NCBI GenBank assembly: GCA_963824905.1
Contig: CAWGRH010000004.1
Span: 310,001-374,000, forward strand
Source of the DNA: JAJPKK01 sp963824905
GTDB taxonomy: Bacteria; Pseudomonadota; Alphaproteobacteria; Rhizobiales; Xanthobacteraceae
Reading direction: 5' to 3'
Length of the DNA stretch: 64,000 nucleotides
Under the pieces are notes generated by a model. It was given only the letters and a program-made list of their open reading frames with translations, did not search any database and had not been told where the DNA came from. Both the position numbers and the translations under genes were made by a program. Positions 26,099 to 36,304 of this stretch are shown here, one piece after another. The stretch's first letter is position 1. Every line of letters begins with the position of its first letter.

Positions 26099-26122
26099 CA
26101 AAGTCCTGTGGTAGCGACTTTG
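26099..26122 (-). promoter_or_regulatory. 5' UTR hairpin over the Hsp20 ribosome-binding site
   Basis: On the minus strand, CAAAGTC and GACTTTG pair (7 bp) around a 10-base loop ending directly before GGGAATC and the ATG. The AGGA that could serve as ribosome-binding site falls partly in the stem. Upstream GC-rich sequence to about 26200 could form more stems. The arrangement suits an RNA thermometer, which is unproven. Confidence 0.4.
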
Positions 26123-26362
26123 CGGGGCCCTTGCGGCACCCCTGCCCCGCGGAGATCCGTTGTCGACGGACTTCCCCGCAGGACATGTGCGTCATATGGG
26201 CAAGTCGGGGGCGGATTCAAGCATCATTGTTCCGGCCTCGAGCGGCGCCCGCCAACCCATTGAAAATGGCCAGGATCATCCGATCTACGCGCGATCGGTG
26301 CCGCAACCCCATCTAGCGCCCCCCGTTTGCGGGCGAAAATGCGGGCTTCGCGCGAGGCAGCC

Positions 26363-27157
26363 CTATTTGCGCACGACGTGCTTGGCTTCGCTCAGCAGGA
26401 AATTCCCGATCCGCTTGCCCCGATTGCGCAGAATGCGCAACAGGCCGGCATCGACGAAATAGGTGAGCAGGATGCTGTCGCGGGTCTCGACCTCGTTGCC
26501 GACCGGATCGGCGGAATGCCAGGTGTTGTCGCCGACCGCGAACGCGTAGCCGGTGTTGGGAGCGAACCGCATCTGCATCGCCTTGGGGAGCGAGCCGTCG
26601 GGCGTCCGGTCATGAAAGATGGTGCCGATGTGCGGCGCGGAGGCATCGCGCGGCAGATAGAATTGCACCGTCATCCCCTTCCATTGGGTGTCGGTGTGCG
26701 GAGTGATTCGATAGCCCGGGACGTCGCGGGTCAGCACCGGGATCGGATACATGCCGACCTTCTCGAAGCCGGGGCCGAACCGCCGCTCGAGCCCCGGTGC
26801 GAGGCCGCGGCCGATCGCGGCCTGCACCTCGGCCGAGCACAGGGCACGTCCGACCATGTCCCAGATCGGCCGTTTCTCTTCGCTCAGGTGACGGATGTAT
26901 TCGGGAAACAGGTCGATCTTGACCCGCGTCGAGGTGCCGTCCTCGCGGAGGTTGCCGCCGCCGCGCCCCGGCAACGGCCGATAGTCCGCGGCCTTGGGCA
27001 TCGCCGCGATCATTTGGGCGTAGACGTCGTTGGGAAACACCCGATCGAATTCGAGATGATAGAAGGGCTTCTCGACCACGCGGGCGGCCCCGACATTGGC
27101 AGCGACCGCGTCGCTCAGCGACCTGACTTCTAAGGCTTGGTTTGTTGCTTTCATCAT
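26363..27157 (-). CDS. 2OG-Fe(II) oxygenase superfamily protein
   Basis: 264 residues from the MMKATNQ start at 27157. The double-stranded beta-helix iron site is visible as ITPHTDTQWKG (His154, Asp156) and NTWHSADPV (His214), with a downstream RDSILLTYFVD strand carrying the Arg expected to bind 2-oxoglutarate. Regions LEFDRVFPNDVYAQMIAAMP and PGFEKVGMYPIPVLTRDVPG are typical of proteins annotated as 2OG-Fe(II) oxygenases in Bradyrhizobium relatives. It likely hydroxylates a small molecule or glycan; the substrate is unknown. It is a single gene between the tRNA and the Hsp20 gene, all on the minus strand. Confidence 0.85.
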   Translation of the reverse strand: MMKATNQALEVRSLSDAVAANVGAARVVEKPFYHLEFDRVFPNDVYAQMIAAMPKAADYRPLPGRGGGNLREDGTSTRVKIDLFPEYIRHLSEEKRPIWDMVGRALCSAEVQAAIGRGLAPGLERRFGPGFEKVGMYPIPVLTRDVPGYRITPHTDTQWKGMTVQFYLPRDASAPHIGTIFHDRTPDGSLPKAMQMRFAPNTGYAFAVGDNTWHSADPVGNEVETRDSILLTYFVDAGLLRILRNRGKRIGNFLLSEAKHVVRK

Positions 27158-27256
27158 TGCACCCACCTGCAATGTCGATCCCGTCCACGCGTCGATCCGC
27201 CGGGTTCTATGCCGGTTACGGCACGGCCCTGCTTTCGATTGGCCACGCTAGTCGAT

Positions 27257-27332
<76 letters not shown>

Positions 27333-27438
27333 ATCTTCGCACACGGTGTCAGGAACCCGCATCATCGGGGAACCCGCATGCTTGCGCCGGCCGGGAGCCG
27401 GCATCAGTCGCACCTGAAATCATATATCGGCGGTTACC

Positions 27439-27846
27439 TCAAGTCTCTTCCTCGTTCTCGATGTCGCCGCCGATGATCTCGGTGACATCGGTATCCTCCT
27501 CCTCGCTCTCTTCGATGAAGGCGGCATCGTCGAGGCCCTCGTCGTCGTCGAGCTCGACATCCTCTTCACCTTCCGCGGCCTCGCCGCCGGCCTTCTTCTT
27601 GCCCTGCGCCTCGGCATCGGCCTCTTCGAGCGAGACGAATTCCGCCTCCGGCGTCTCCGCCACCACCGGTTCTACCTCGCGCGGCGCGGCGCGCGCCGCC
27701 TCGCCACGTCCGCCACGCGACGAGACCTGCACCGCCTCGACCACCGCACCGCATTTCGGGCAGGTAGCCGGGGTGTGATTGAGATCGTAGAACTTCGCGC
27801 CGCAATGGGCGCACAAGCGTTTTGTACCAAGCTCAGGCTTTGCCAC
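27439..27846 (-). CDS. TIGR02300 family protein (zinc ribbon plus acidic tail)
   Basis: 135 residues. The N-terminus VAKPELGTKRLCAHCGAKFY followed by DLNHTPATCPKCG holds two CxxC pairs, a rudimentary zinc ribbon, and is the signature of the TIGR02300 (FYDLN acid) family. The remainder is disordered and becomes extremely acidic over the last 60 residues (runs of Glu and Asp). The GTG start at 27846 keeps the family's first residues. The function is unknown; an acidic tail with a zinc ribbon suggests contact with a nucleic-acid-binding protein. It is divergent from aroA, a conserved arrangement in Hyphomicrobiales. Confidence 0.9.
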   Translation of the reverse strand: MAKPELGTKRLCAHCGAKFYDLNHTPATCPKCGAVVEAVQVSSRGGRGEAARAAPREVEPVVAETPEAEFVSLEEADAEAQGKKKAGGEAAEGEEDVELDDDEGLDDAAFIEESEEEDTDVTEIIGGDIENEEET

Positions 27847-28032
27847 GGCTTCGCAATCCCCAAAGGTAACCGGTTGAAAGCGGTTCTCCCCTTGGCGTTT
27901 CGCGGCGGCTCTGTCAATAGACCTGTCGAACCGCCGGGACGGCCCATTGTGGGCGTCCTCATTGGGCCGGCATCGCGGCATGACCCAAGTTCGGCCCGTG
28001 CCAGGAGCGGCGCCGGATCGGAATCCACACTT

Positions 28033-29367
28033 ATGTCGACCTCGTCCCCCTCTCCGCTGACGGCCCGGCGCGGTGCGCCGCTCCAGGGGCGCGTGCGGGT
28101 TCCCGGCGACAAGTCGATCTCGCACCGTGCCCTGATCCTGGGCGCGCTCGCGGTCGGCACCACCCGCATCTGCGGCCTGCTCGAAGGCGAGGACGTGCTC
28201 AACACCGCAAAAGCCATGCGAGCCATGGGAGCGCGGGTCGAACGGACCGGTCCAGGCACGTGGCAAGTCGACGGTGTCGGCGTTGCGGGCTTTGCGGCCC
28301 CGGATGCCCCCCTCGATTTCGGCAACTCAGGCACCGGTTGCCGGCTGATCATGGGCGCCGTGGCGGGCTGCCCGATCACCGCGACCTTCGACGGCGACGC
28401 CTCCCTGCGCACCCGGCCGATGCGTCGCATCCTCGATCCGCTGGCGCTGATGGGAGCCAGAACGGCGATGACGGCGGAGGGCGGGCGGCTGCCGATCACG
28501 CTCGCGGGCGCGCGCGACCCGCTGCCGATCGTCTACCGGACCCCGGTCGCGTCGGCCCAGATCAAGTCGGCAGTGCTGCTCGCCGGCCTCGCCGCGCCGG
28601 GCGAGACCACCGTGATCGAATCCGAGGCGAGCCGCGACCACACCGAGCTGATGCTGCGGTATTTCGGCGCCCACATCGCGTCGGCGCCCGACGGCGAGCA
28701 TGGCCGCAAGATCACGCTGCGCGGCCAGCCGGAACTCCACCCGACCGACGTCACCGTGCCTGCCGATCCGTCATCGGCCGCCTTCCCCATGGTGGCGGCC
28801 GCGATCGTGCCGGCATCCGACATGCTGCTCGCCGACGTGATGACCAATCCGCTGCGCACCGGCCTCATCGCGACCCTGCGCGAGATGGGCGCGACGATTA
28901 TCGCCGAGGAGACGAGCGGTGAAGGCGGCGAGCCGATGGCGGCATTGCGGGTGCGGTCCGCGTCGCTACGCGGGGTCGAGGTGCCGGCGCCGCGGGCGCC
29001 CTCGATGATCGACGAATATCCGGCGCTCGCGGTTGCCGCAGCCTTCGCAGAGGGCGACACCGTGATGCGCGGACTCAAGGAGCTGCGGGTCAAGGAGTCC
29101 GATCGCCTCGCCGCCACGGCGCAGATGCTGCGGGTCAACGGCGTCGAGGTCGATATCGACGGCGACGACCTCATCGTCCACGGCCGAGGCCATGTCCCCG
29201 GCGGCGGTCTCGTCGCCACCCACATGGATCATCGCATCGCGATGGCGGCTCTCGTGATGGGCCTCGCCTCCGATCGCCCGGTGAAGGTCGACGACGCGAC
29301 CTTCATCTCGACGAGCTTCCCCGGCTTCGCCGACATGATGCGGCGGCTCGGCGGCGATCTTTCCTGA
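28033..29367 (+). CDS. aroA: 3-phosphoshikimate 1-carboxyvinyltransferase (EPSP synthase)
   Basis: 444 residues. It joins phosphoenolpyruvate to shikimate-3-phosphate in aromatic amino acid synthesis. Seen: VPGDKSISHRALILGALAVG (substrate Lys/Ser), DFGNSGTGCRLIMGAVAG, DGDASLRTRPMRRIL, SAQIKSAVLLAGLAAPG, and the C-terminal KELRVKESDRLAATAQML and DHRIAMAALVMG. The PEP-loop sequence GNSGTG has Ala in the place typical of the class II enzymes (the segment with LRTRPM differs from E. coli), and class I or II should be settled by alignment. The start ATG 28033 gives the usual length. It heads the aroA-cmk-rpsA block. Confidence 0.95.
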   Translation: MSTSSPSPLTARRGAPLQGRVRVPGDKSISHRALILGALAVGTTRICGLLEGEDVLNTAKAMRAMGARVERTGPGTWQVDGVGVAGFAAPDAPLDFGNSGTGCRLIMGAVAGCPITATFDGDASLRTRPMRRILDPLALMGARTAMTAEGGRLPITLAGARDPLPIVYRTPVASAQIKSAVLLAGLAAPGETTVIESEASRDHTELMLRYFGAHIASAPDGEHGRKITLRGQPELHPTDVTVPADPSSAAFPMVAAAIVPASDMLLADVMTNPLRTGLIATLREMGATIIAEETSGEGGEPMAALRVRSASLRGVEVPAPRAPSMIDEYPALAVAAAFAEGDTVMRGLKELRVKESDRLAATAQMLRVNGVEVDIDGDDLIVHGRGHVPGGGLVATHMDHRIAMAALVMGLASDRPVKVDDATFISTSFPGFADMMRRLGGDLS

Positions 29368-29671
29368 CTTTCGATGAGGTCTTAAGTACTTTCCCCGAAG
29401 GAGACCGATGTGCTGCGGGTCACCAGGAAATCTGGATCAAGGACTCCGGGAAAAATGCGCGCCTGTCCATCGCAACCGGCCCCTCGTACGGTGCTGGCGG
29501 CGCGGCTATTCCGCCCCGACGGTCGCAGTGGACGGGTCCTCACGATCGATGCAAACAGCCCGACATTCACCAGCGATTTGACTTTGCTGTTCGAGAAGAA
29601 CGTTGCCAGAGCTCCCCGCCGGCACAAAAGAAAGTTGGCATCCGCCGGTCGCGTCGGCCGAGGAAACTAAC
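29368..29671. other. Gap between aroA and cmk without a supported gene
   Basis: About 304 bp. Short open frames exist on both strands, but none has a recognisable domain or a good ribosome-binding site. Cotranscription of aroA and cmk is possible. The GAGGAAAC before 29672 is the cmk ribosome-binding site. Confidence 0.5.
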
Positions 29672-30310
29672 ATGATCATCGCGATCGACGGACCGGCGGC
29701 TTCGGGCAAGGGCACGCTCGGCAAGCGGCTCGCGGCCCACTACGGGCTGCGCCATCTCGACACCGGCCTGCTCTATCGCGCGGTGGCGCAGACGCTGCGG
29801 GCCGACGGCCATCGCCTCGATGACCCGGTGAAGGCGGCTGCGGCCGCGCGGGCGATCGAACCTGCGTCGTTCGACGAGGTCACGCTCAAGAGCCATGAGG
29901 CGGGCGAGGCGGCGTCGATCGTCTCGGCGATCCCCGAGGTTCGGGCGGCGCTTCTCGCACTGCAGCGCGACTTCGCGAGGACGCCGCCGGGCGCCGTGCT
30001 CGATGGCCGCGACATCGGCACGGTGATCTGCCCCGACGCCGACGTGAAGATCTACGTCACGGCGACGCCCGAGGTGCGGGCGCAGCGCCGGATGCTGGAG
30101 ATGCGCAGCCAAGGCAAGGCCGCCGACGAGGCGGCGATCCTCGCCGACATCCGCCGGCGCGACGCGCGGGACACCGGCCGTGCGGTCGCGCCCCTCGTGC
30201 CGGCGACGGACGCCCACATCCTCGACACCTCCGATCTCGCCATCGAGGCGGTGGTGGGCAGGGCGGTCGCGATCATCGAGGCCGCCCGGCCGGGCGGGCG
30301 CCAAGGCTAA
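29672..30310 (+). CDS. cmk: Cytidylate kinase
   Basis: 212 residues, the normal length. It phosphorylates CMP and dCMP with ATP. The P-loop DGPAASGKGTLGKRLA is at residues 5-20, the GLRHLDTGLLYRAVA CMP-site segment follows, then LDGRDIGTVICPDADVKIYV near 110-130, RRMLEMRSQG and IRRRDARDTGRAVAPL in the lid region. ATG 29672 follows GAGGAAAC. An upstream in-frame opening adds 23 residues before the P-loop and is not expected for the family. It precedes rpsA, a widely conserved pair. Confidence 0.95.
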   Translation: MIIAIDGPAASGKGTLGKRLAAHYGLRHLDTGLLYRAVAQTLRADGHRLDDPVKAAAAARAIEPASFDEVTLKSHEAGEAASIVSAIPEVRAALLALQRDFARTPPGAVLDGRDIGTVICPDADVKIYVTATPEVRAQRRMLEMRSQGKAADEAAILADIRRRDARDTGRAVAPLVPATDAHILDTSDLAIEAVVGRAVAIIEAARPGGRQG

Positions 30311-30635
30311 GCAATTTTATTCCGCTGTGTCGCGGTGTCCCTTGCCCGGGGGCCGACGCTCCGCTATATCCGCCGGGCCCGGGCGACCACTTTGCAGGTG
30401 GAAGCTGCCCGAGCGGGCCGGAAGCGAGATCGATCCCGCTTTCGCATTGGAGGATTGCCCGCTCGACTGCTTCTTCAGGGTGTCCGGAGGAAAACAGTCA
30501 CCCGTACCAAAATGCTCGGCTTGACGCCGACCTGCCGTTTTGCGGCAGCGGCCGAAGGTTTCGCGGAGCCTGCGGCCCCGAGCAGCCTGGTGCACCCTTT
30601 GATCCAACCGTCGGCGGCACCGCACAGGAGATTTC
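30311..30635 (+). promoter_or_regulatory. cmk-rpsA intergenic region / rpsA leader
   Basis: The 325-bp gap holds no convincing gene. Several GC-rich inverted repeats could form structure in the rpsA leader, including GCGGCAGCGG and CCTGCGGCCCCG segments near 30541-30580. The CAGGAG at 30625-30630 is the rpsA ribosome-binding site. S1 is autoregulated in other bacteria, so a structured leader is plausible but not shown. Confidence 0.4.
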
Positions 30636-32339
<1,704 letters not shown>

Positions 32340-32369
32340 CCGGAACCCCATAAGTGGGGCACGGGATCA

Positions 32370-32405
32370 GACCCCGGGGATCCAAGTCCCCGGGGTCTTT
32401 TCGTT
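32370..32405 (+). terminator. Intrinsic terminator after rpsA
   Basis: An 11-bp perfect stem GACCCCGGGGA / TCCCCGGGGTC with a TCCAAG loop is followed by TTTTCGTTTC, about 30 bases after the rpsA stop codon. Confidence 0.9.
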
Positions 32406-32502
32406 TCGATTGCCACAATTGCGGCCGGTTCTTGAACGTCATTGATTCTTGCCGCGTGGAGTCGCACACCTCTGGCGCCGGCGAGATTTATGGAGACCCG
32501 AC

Positions 32503-33489
32503 ATGTCGCTCGATACCGACCATATCGTCGATCGCCGCCGCATGCGGCGCAAACTCACGTTCTGGCGGACCCTGGCGGTACTGATCGCCATCGCAGCCGT
32601 CCTCGGCGTCGCCACCATGTTCCGCGGGTCGAGCACCAGCCTTGTGCAGGCGAGCGGTCCGCAGATTTCGCGGGTCACCATCCGCGGCATCATCCGCGGC
32701 GACGAGGATCGCCTCAAAGCGCTCGAAAGTCTCGCCAACTCACGGGCGACCCGCGCGGTGATCGTGCACATCGACAGCCCCGGCGGGACGACGGTCGGCT
32801 CCGAGGAGCTCCACGACGCGCTACGCCGCGTTGCCAACAAGAAGCCGATGGTAGTGGTGGTCGACGGCATGGCTGCGTCGGGCGGCTACATCGCCGCGAT
32901 GGCCGCTGACCACATCCTGACCCAGAAGACCTCGCTCGTCGGCTCGATCGGCGTGCTGTTCCAGGTGCCCAATGTCAGCCACCTGCTCGAAACCATCGGC
33001 GTCAAGGTGGAAGAGATCAAATCGTCGCCGCTCAAGGCCGCGCCGAACGGCCTCGAGCCGACCTCACCGGAGGCGCGCGCGGCGATCGAATCCCTGGTCC
33101 GGGACTCCTATGCCTGGTTCAAGGACATGGTGAAGGAGCGCCGCAAGCTCGAAGGTGAGGCGCTGGACCGCGTCAGCGACGGCCGGGTGTTCACCGGACG
33201 CCAGGGAGTGGAGCTCAAGCTCGTCGACGAGATCGGCCAGGAGCGTGAGGCGATCGAATGGCTCGCCAAGACGAACAACATCGATCCCAAGACGCCGGTT
33301 CGCGATTGGCGGCTGACGCCGCGCTTCAACGAGCTGTCCTTCATCCATCTCGGCACCTCGGCGCTGCTCGATGCCTTGGGCCTCGGCATGGTGGCGCACC
33401 AGCTGGAATCGCTCGGGCTGCTGCAGACTGCTGAAAAGCTCAATCTTGACGGGTTGTTGGCGCTTTGGCACCCTTCGCCGCGGAATTAA
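32503..33489 (+). CDS. sppA: Signal peptide peptidase SppA (36K type)
   Basis: 328 residues from ATG 32503 (GGAG seven bases upstream). One N-terminal membrane anchor (about residues 18-40) holds a periplasmic S49 protease domain: IVHIDSPGGTTVGSEELHDA, then VVDGMAASGGYIAAMAADHI with nucleophile Ser126, GSIGVLFQVPNVSHLLETIG and EEIKSSPLK, which carries the general-base Lys (173 or 178). The DGRVFTGRQGVELKLVDEIG motif follows. It degrades cleaved signal peptides in the membrane. The start upstream at 32449 lacks support. The position between rpsA and ihfB is conserved in the order. Confidence 0.94.
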   Translation: MSLDTDHIVDRRRMRRKLTFWRTLAVLIAIAAVLGVATMFRGSSTSLVQASGPQISRVTIRGIIRGDEDRLKALESLANSRATRAVIVHIDSPGGTTVGSEELHDALRRVANKKPMVVVVDGMAASGGYIAAMAADHILTQKTSLVGSIGVLFQVPNVSHLLETIGVKVEEIKSSPLKAAPNGLEPTSPEARAAIESLVRDSYAWFKDMVKERRKLEGEALDRVSDGRVFTGRQGVELKLVDEIGQEREAIEWLAKTNNIDPKTPVRDWRLTPRFNELSFIHLGTSALLDALGLGMVAHQLESLGLLQTAEKLNLDGLLALWHPSPRN

Positions 33490-33575
33490 CCAAGGATGGG
33501 GCGCGGGGTCGGATGCAGGCCTGAATCTGCAACCGGGCCGGTCTCGTGCTCCATTCGAAGGGCGGGCACCACGAC

Positions 33576-33866
33576 ATGATCAAATCCGAGCTCGTTCAGC
33601 GCATCGCGTCGCAGAACCCGCATCTCTATCAGCGCGACGTCGAAAACATCGTCAACGCGATCCTGGGTGAGATCGTCACCGCGCTCGCGCGCGGCGACCG
33701 CGTGGAGCTGCGCGGCTTCGGCGCATTCTCGGTGAAGAACCGTCCGGCGAGGGCGGGGCGCAATCCGCGGACGGGCGAGCACGTGTCGGTGGACAAGAAG
33801 AGCGTACCGTTCTTCAAGACCGGCAAGGAAATGCGCGAGCGCCTCAACCGGCCGGCCGCGCCGTGA
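33576..33866 (+). CDS. ihfB: Integration host factor subunit beta
   Basis: 96 residues of the DNABII family: MIKSELVQRIASQNPHLYQR, GDRVELRGFGAFSVKNRPAR and AGRNPRTGEHVSVDKKSVPF, the last containing the Pro-tipped arm that enters the minor groove. With IhfA (not in the window) it forms a heterodimer that sharply bends DNA. The beta assignment rests on the start MIKSELV and on the rpsA-sppA-ihfB gene order. ATG 33576 gives the usual length. Confidence 0.95.
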   Translation: MIKSELVQRIASQNPHLYQRDVENIVNAILGEIVTALARGDRVELRGFGAFSVKNRPARAGRNPRTGEHVSVDKKSVPFFKTGKEMRERLNRPAAP

Positions 33867-33888
33867 CCCAGGGCGCAATGAGGAGCGA

Positions 33889-34260
33889 ATGACCCGATTT
33901 CTAATCGCCATCCTCATGGTCGTGGTGGCCGCCCTGCTGGTGGCGTATGCGATCGCCAACCGGACCCCGGTCACCGTCTCCTTCGATCCGTTCGAGCGTG
34001 GAGCGCCGGCCTATGTGGTGACGCTGCCGCTCTATCTCTTGAGCTTCACGATCCTCATCCTGGGCGTGGCGATCGGCGGCATCGTCGGCTGGTTCACCCA
34101 GGCCAAGCGCCGCCGCTACCGGCGCCGGCTCGAGGCGGAGCTCAATCGCGTGCGCGCCGAGCTCGATCGCGCCCAGCGCGAGAAGGCCACGCACGAAGCG
34201 GCGCTGCGCGGCATGCGCGCAACTGCGACGACCGCGCCGGCGCGATTGCCGGCGAGTTGA
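33889..34260 (+). CDS. LapA family inner-membrane protein (DUF1049)
   Basis: 123 residues with two membrane segments (about 4-22 and 47-70, with VVVAALLVAYAIANRTPV and the LPLYLLSFTILILGVAIGGI stretch) and a cytoplasmic Arg-rich coiled coil (GWFTQAKRRRYRRRLEAELN onward). This is the LapA domain; in E. coli LapA and LapB help regulate lipopolysaccharide assembly through LpxC turnover. No LapB follows here. It starts 22 bp after ihfB, so is probably cotranscribed with it. Confidence 0.9.
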   Translation: MTRFLIAILMVVVAALLVAYAIANRTPVTVSFDPFERGAPAYVVTLPLYLLSFTILILGVAIGGIVGWFTQAKRRRYRRRLEAELNRVRAELDRAQREKATHEAALRGMRATATTAPARLPAS

Positions 34261-34379
34261 CCTCGGGGCGCCGCCCCCTCACATATTGGTCACCGGCGCG
34301 CCGCGATCACGCGATATAGGCAAGCGCGCAATCGCCCATCGCCGCCACGCAAGGACCGCGTGAGATTGCGAGGCCTGAT

Positions 34380-35057
34380 TTGACCTTCGTCATAAAGATC
34401 TGCGGGCTACGGACTTCGGAAACACTCGACGTCGCGCTCCATGCCGGTGCCGACATGGTCGGTTTCGTGTTCTTCCCGCCGTCGCCGCGGCATCTCGATT
34501 TCGCTACGGCACGAAGCCTCGGCGCCCGCGTCAAAGGCCGCGCCCGCAAGGTGGCGCTCTCGGTCGATGCGACCGATGCCGATCTCGCCGCCGCCGTCGA
34601 GGCGCTCGCCCCCGACCTGTTGCAGCTGCACGGCAAGGAAACGCCCAAGCGCGTGCTCGAGGTGAAGGCGCAATTCGCCCTTCCCGTCATGAAGGCGATC
34701 GCGGTCGAGACGCGGGACGACCTCGCCATCGTCCCGGACTATGCCGAGGTCGCCGATTTCCTGCTGTTCGATGCGCGCGCGCCCCGCGACGCCACCCGGC
34801 CCGGCGGGCTCGGCAAGGCGTTCGACTGGCGGCTCCTGCAGAACCTTGACCCGCGTGTTCCATTCATGCTTTCAGGCGGTCTCGACCCCGGCAATGTCGC
34901 CGAGGCCGTCTCCGTGACCCGCCCGGGCGGGGTCGACGTGTCGTCGGGGGTCGAACGGGCGCCCGGCGAAAAAGACCCCGAGAGGATCCGCGCCTTCATC
35001 CGCGCGGCGCGCGCCGCGGCGCCCGGCGGCGGCAAACGAATGGCACGACAGGCATGA
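34380..35057 (+). CDS. trpF: Phosphoribosylanthranilate isomerase
   Basis: 225 residues of the TIM-barrel isomerase family in tryptophan synthesis. The catalytic Cys is in VIKICGLRTSETLD (residue 8), and the phosphate-binding loops FFPPSPRHL and SGGLDPGNVAEAV are visible, as is the LLQLHGKETP strand. TTG 34380 is used, preceded by GAGG. Its last four bases overlap the trpB start (ATGA), so translation is coupled. Confidence 0.95.
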   Translation: MTFVIKICGLRTSETLDVALHAGADMVGFVFFPPSPRHLDFATARSLGARVKGRARKVALSVDATDADLAAAVEALAPDLLQLHGKETPKRVLEVKAQFALPVMKAIAVETRDDLAIVPDYAEVADFLLFDARAPRDATRPGGLGKAFDWRLLQNLDPRVPFMLSGGLDPGNVAEAVSVTRPGGVDVSSGVERAPGEKDPERIRAFIRAARAAAPGGGKRMARQA

Positions 35058-36304
35058 GCCTCGCGCAACCCAATTCCTTCCGCAACGGGCCGGACGAGCG
35101 CGGCCATTTCGGACTGTTCGGCGGGCGCTTCGTCGCTGAGACGCTGATGCCGCTGATCCTCGAGCTCGAGAAGGCCTACGCCACGGCCAAGGTCGATCCC
35201 GAATTCAAGCGGGAGATGGAGGGCTACCTCACCCACTATGTCGGCCGCCCATCGCCGCTCTATTTCGCCGAGCGGCTCACCGAGCATCTGCGCGAGGCAT
35301 CGGCGGCGACCGGCGGGCGCGGCGGCGCCAAAATCTATTTCAAGCGCGACGAGCTCAATCATACCGGCGCGCACAAGGTCAACAACGTGCTCGGCCAGAT
35401 CATGCTGGCGAAGCGCATGGGCAAGCCGCGGGTGATCGCGGAGACCGGCGCCGGCCAGCACGGCGTCGCCACCGCGACGCTGTGCGCCCGCTTCGGCCTC
35501 AAATGCGTGGTCTACATGGGCGCAGTCGACGTCGCGCGGCAGGAACCGAACGTGTTTCGCATGAAGCTGCTCGGCGCCGAGGTGCGGCCGGTGCAGTCCG
35601 GCTCCAAGACCCTCAAGGACGCCATGAACGAGGCGTTGCGCGACTGGGTCACCAATGTCGATGACACCTTCTACTGCATCGGCACCGTCGCCGGGCCGCA
35701 CCCCTATCCGATGATGGTGCGCGACTTCCAGTCGGTGATCGGCCGCGAGACCCGCGAGCAGATGATGGCCGCCGAAGGCCGGCTGCCGGATTCGCTTGTC
35801 GCCTGCATCGGCGGCGGCTCCAATGCCATGGGCCTGTTCCACCCGTTCCTCGACGACGAGGGCATCGAAATCTACGGCGTCGAGGCCGCCGGCCACGGAA
35901 TACCCACCGGCCAGCATGCCGCCTCGATCACCGGCGGACGGCCCGGCGTGCTGCACGGCAACCGTACCTATCTCCTGATGAACGAAGACGGCCAGATCAA
36001 CGAAGCGCATTCGATCTCTGCCGGGCTCGATTATCCCGGTATCGGTCCGGAGCACTCATGGCTCCACGACGTTGGCCGCGTGACGTATCTTTCGGCGACC
36101 GACCGCGAGGCGCTCGATGCCTTCCAGCTCTGCTGCAAGCTCGAAGGAATCATCCCGGCCCTCGAGCCTGCCCACGCGCTCGCCCAGGTGATCAAGCTCG
36201 CACCACAGAAGCCGAAGGATCACCTGATGGTGATGAACATGTGCGGCCGCGGCGACAAGGACATCTTCACGGTCGCCGAGCACCTCGGGAGCCGAATCGG
36301 ATGA
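35054..36304 (+). CDS. trpB: Tryptophan synthase beta chain
   Basis: 416 residues. It joins indole with serine using pyridoxal phosphate. The PLP Lys is Lys108 in NHTGAHKVNNVLGQ, and the phosphate loop is CIGGGSNAMGLFHPF; also seen are GRPSPLYFAERL, ETGAGQHGVATATLCA and YPGIGPEHSWLHD. It overlaps trpF and, by ATGA, trpA, forming a coupled trpFBA cluster; alpha and beta chains channel indole in an a2b2 complex. No trp leader peptide is seen upstream of trpF. Confidence 0.98.
   Translation: MSLAQPNSFRNGPDERGHFGLFGGRFVAETLMPLILELEKAYATAKVDPEFKREMEGYLTHYVGRPSPLYFAERLTEHLREASAATGGRGGAKIYFKRDELNHTGAHKVNNVLGQIMLAKRMGKPRVIAETGAGQHGVATATLCARFGLKCVVYMGAVDVARQEPNVFRMKLLGAEVRPVQSGSKTLKDAMNEALRDWVTNVDDTFYCIGTVAGPHPYPMMVRDFQSVIGRETREQMMAAEGRLPDSLVACIGGGSNAMGLFHPFLDDEGIEIYGVEAAGHGIPTGQHAASITGGRPGVLHGNRTYLLMNEDGQINEAHSISAGLDYPGIGPEHSWLHDVGRVTYLSATDREALDAFQLCCKLEGIIPALEPAHALAQVIKLAPQKPKDHLMVMNMCGRGDKDIFTVAEHLGSRIG

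Noticed and set aside
29410..29670. An 86-codon open frame between aroA and cmk
   Set aside because: It has no recognisable domain or good ribosome-binding site and ends inside the cmk leader.
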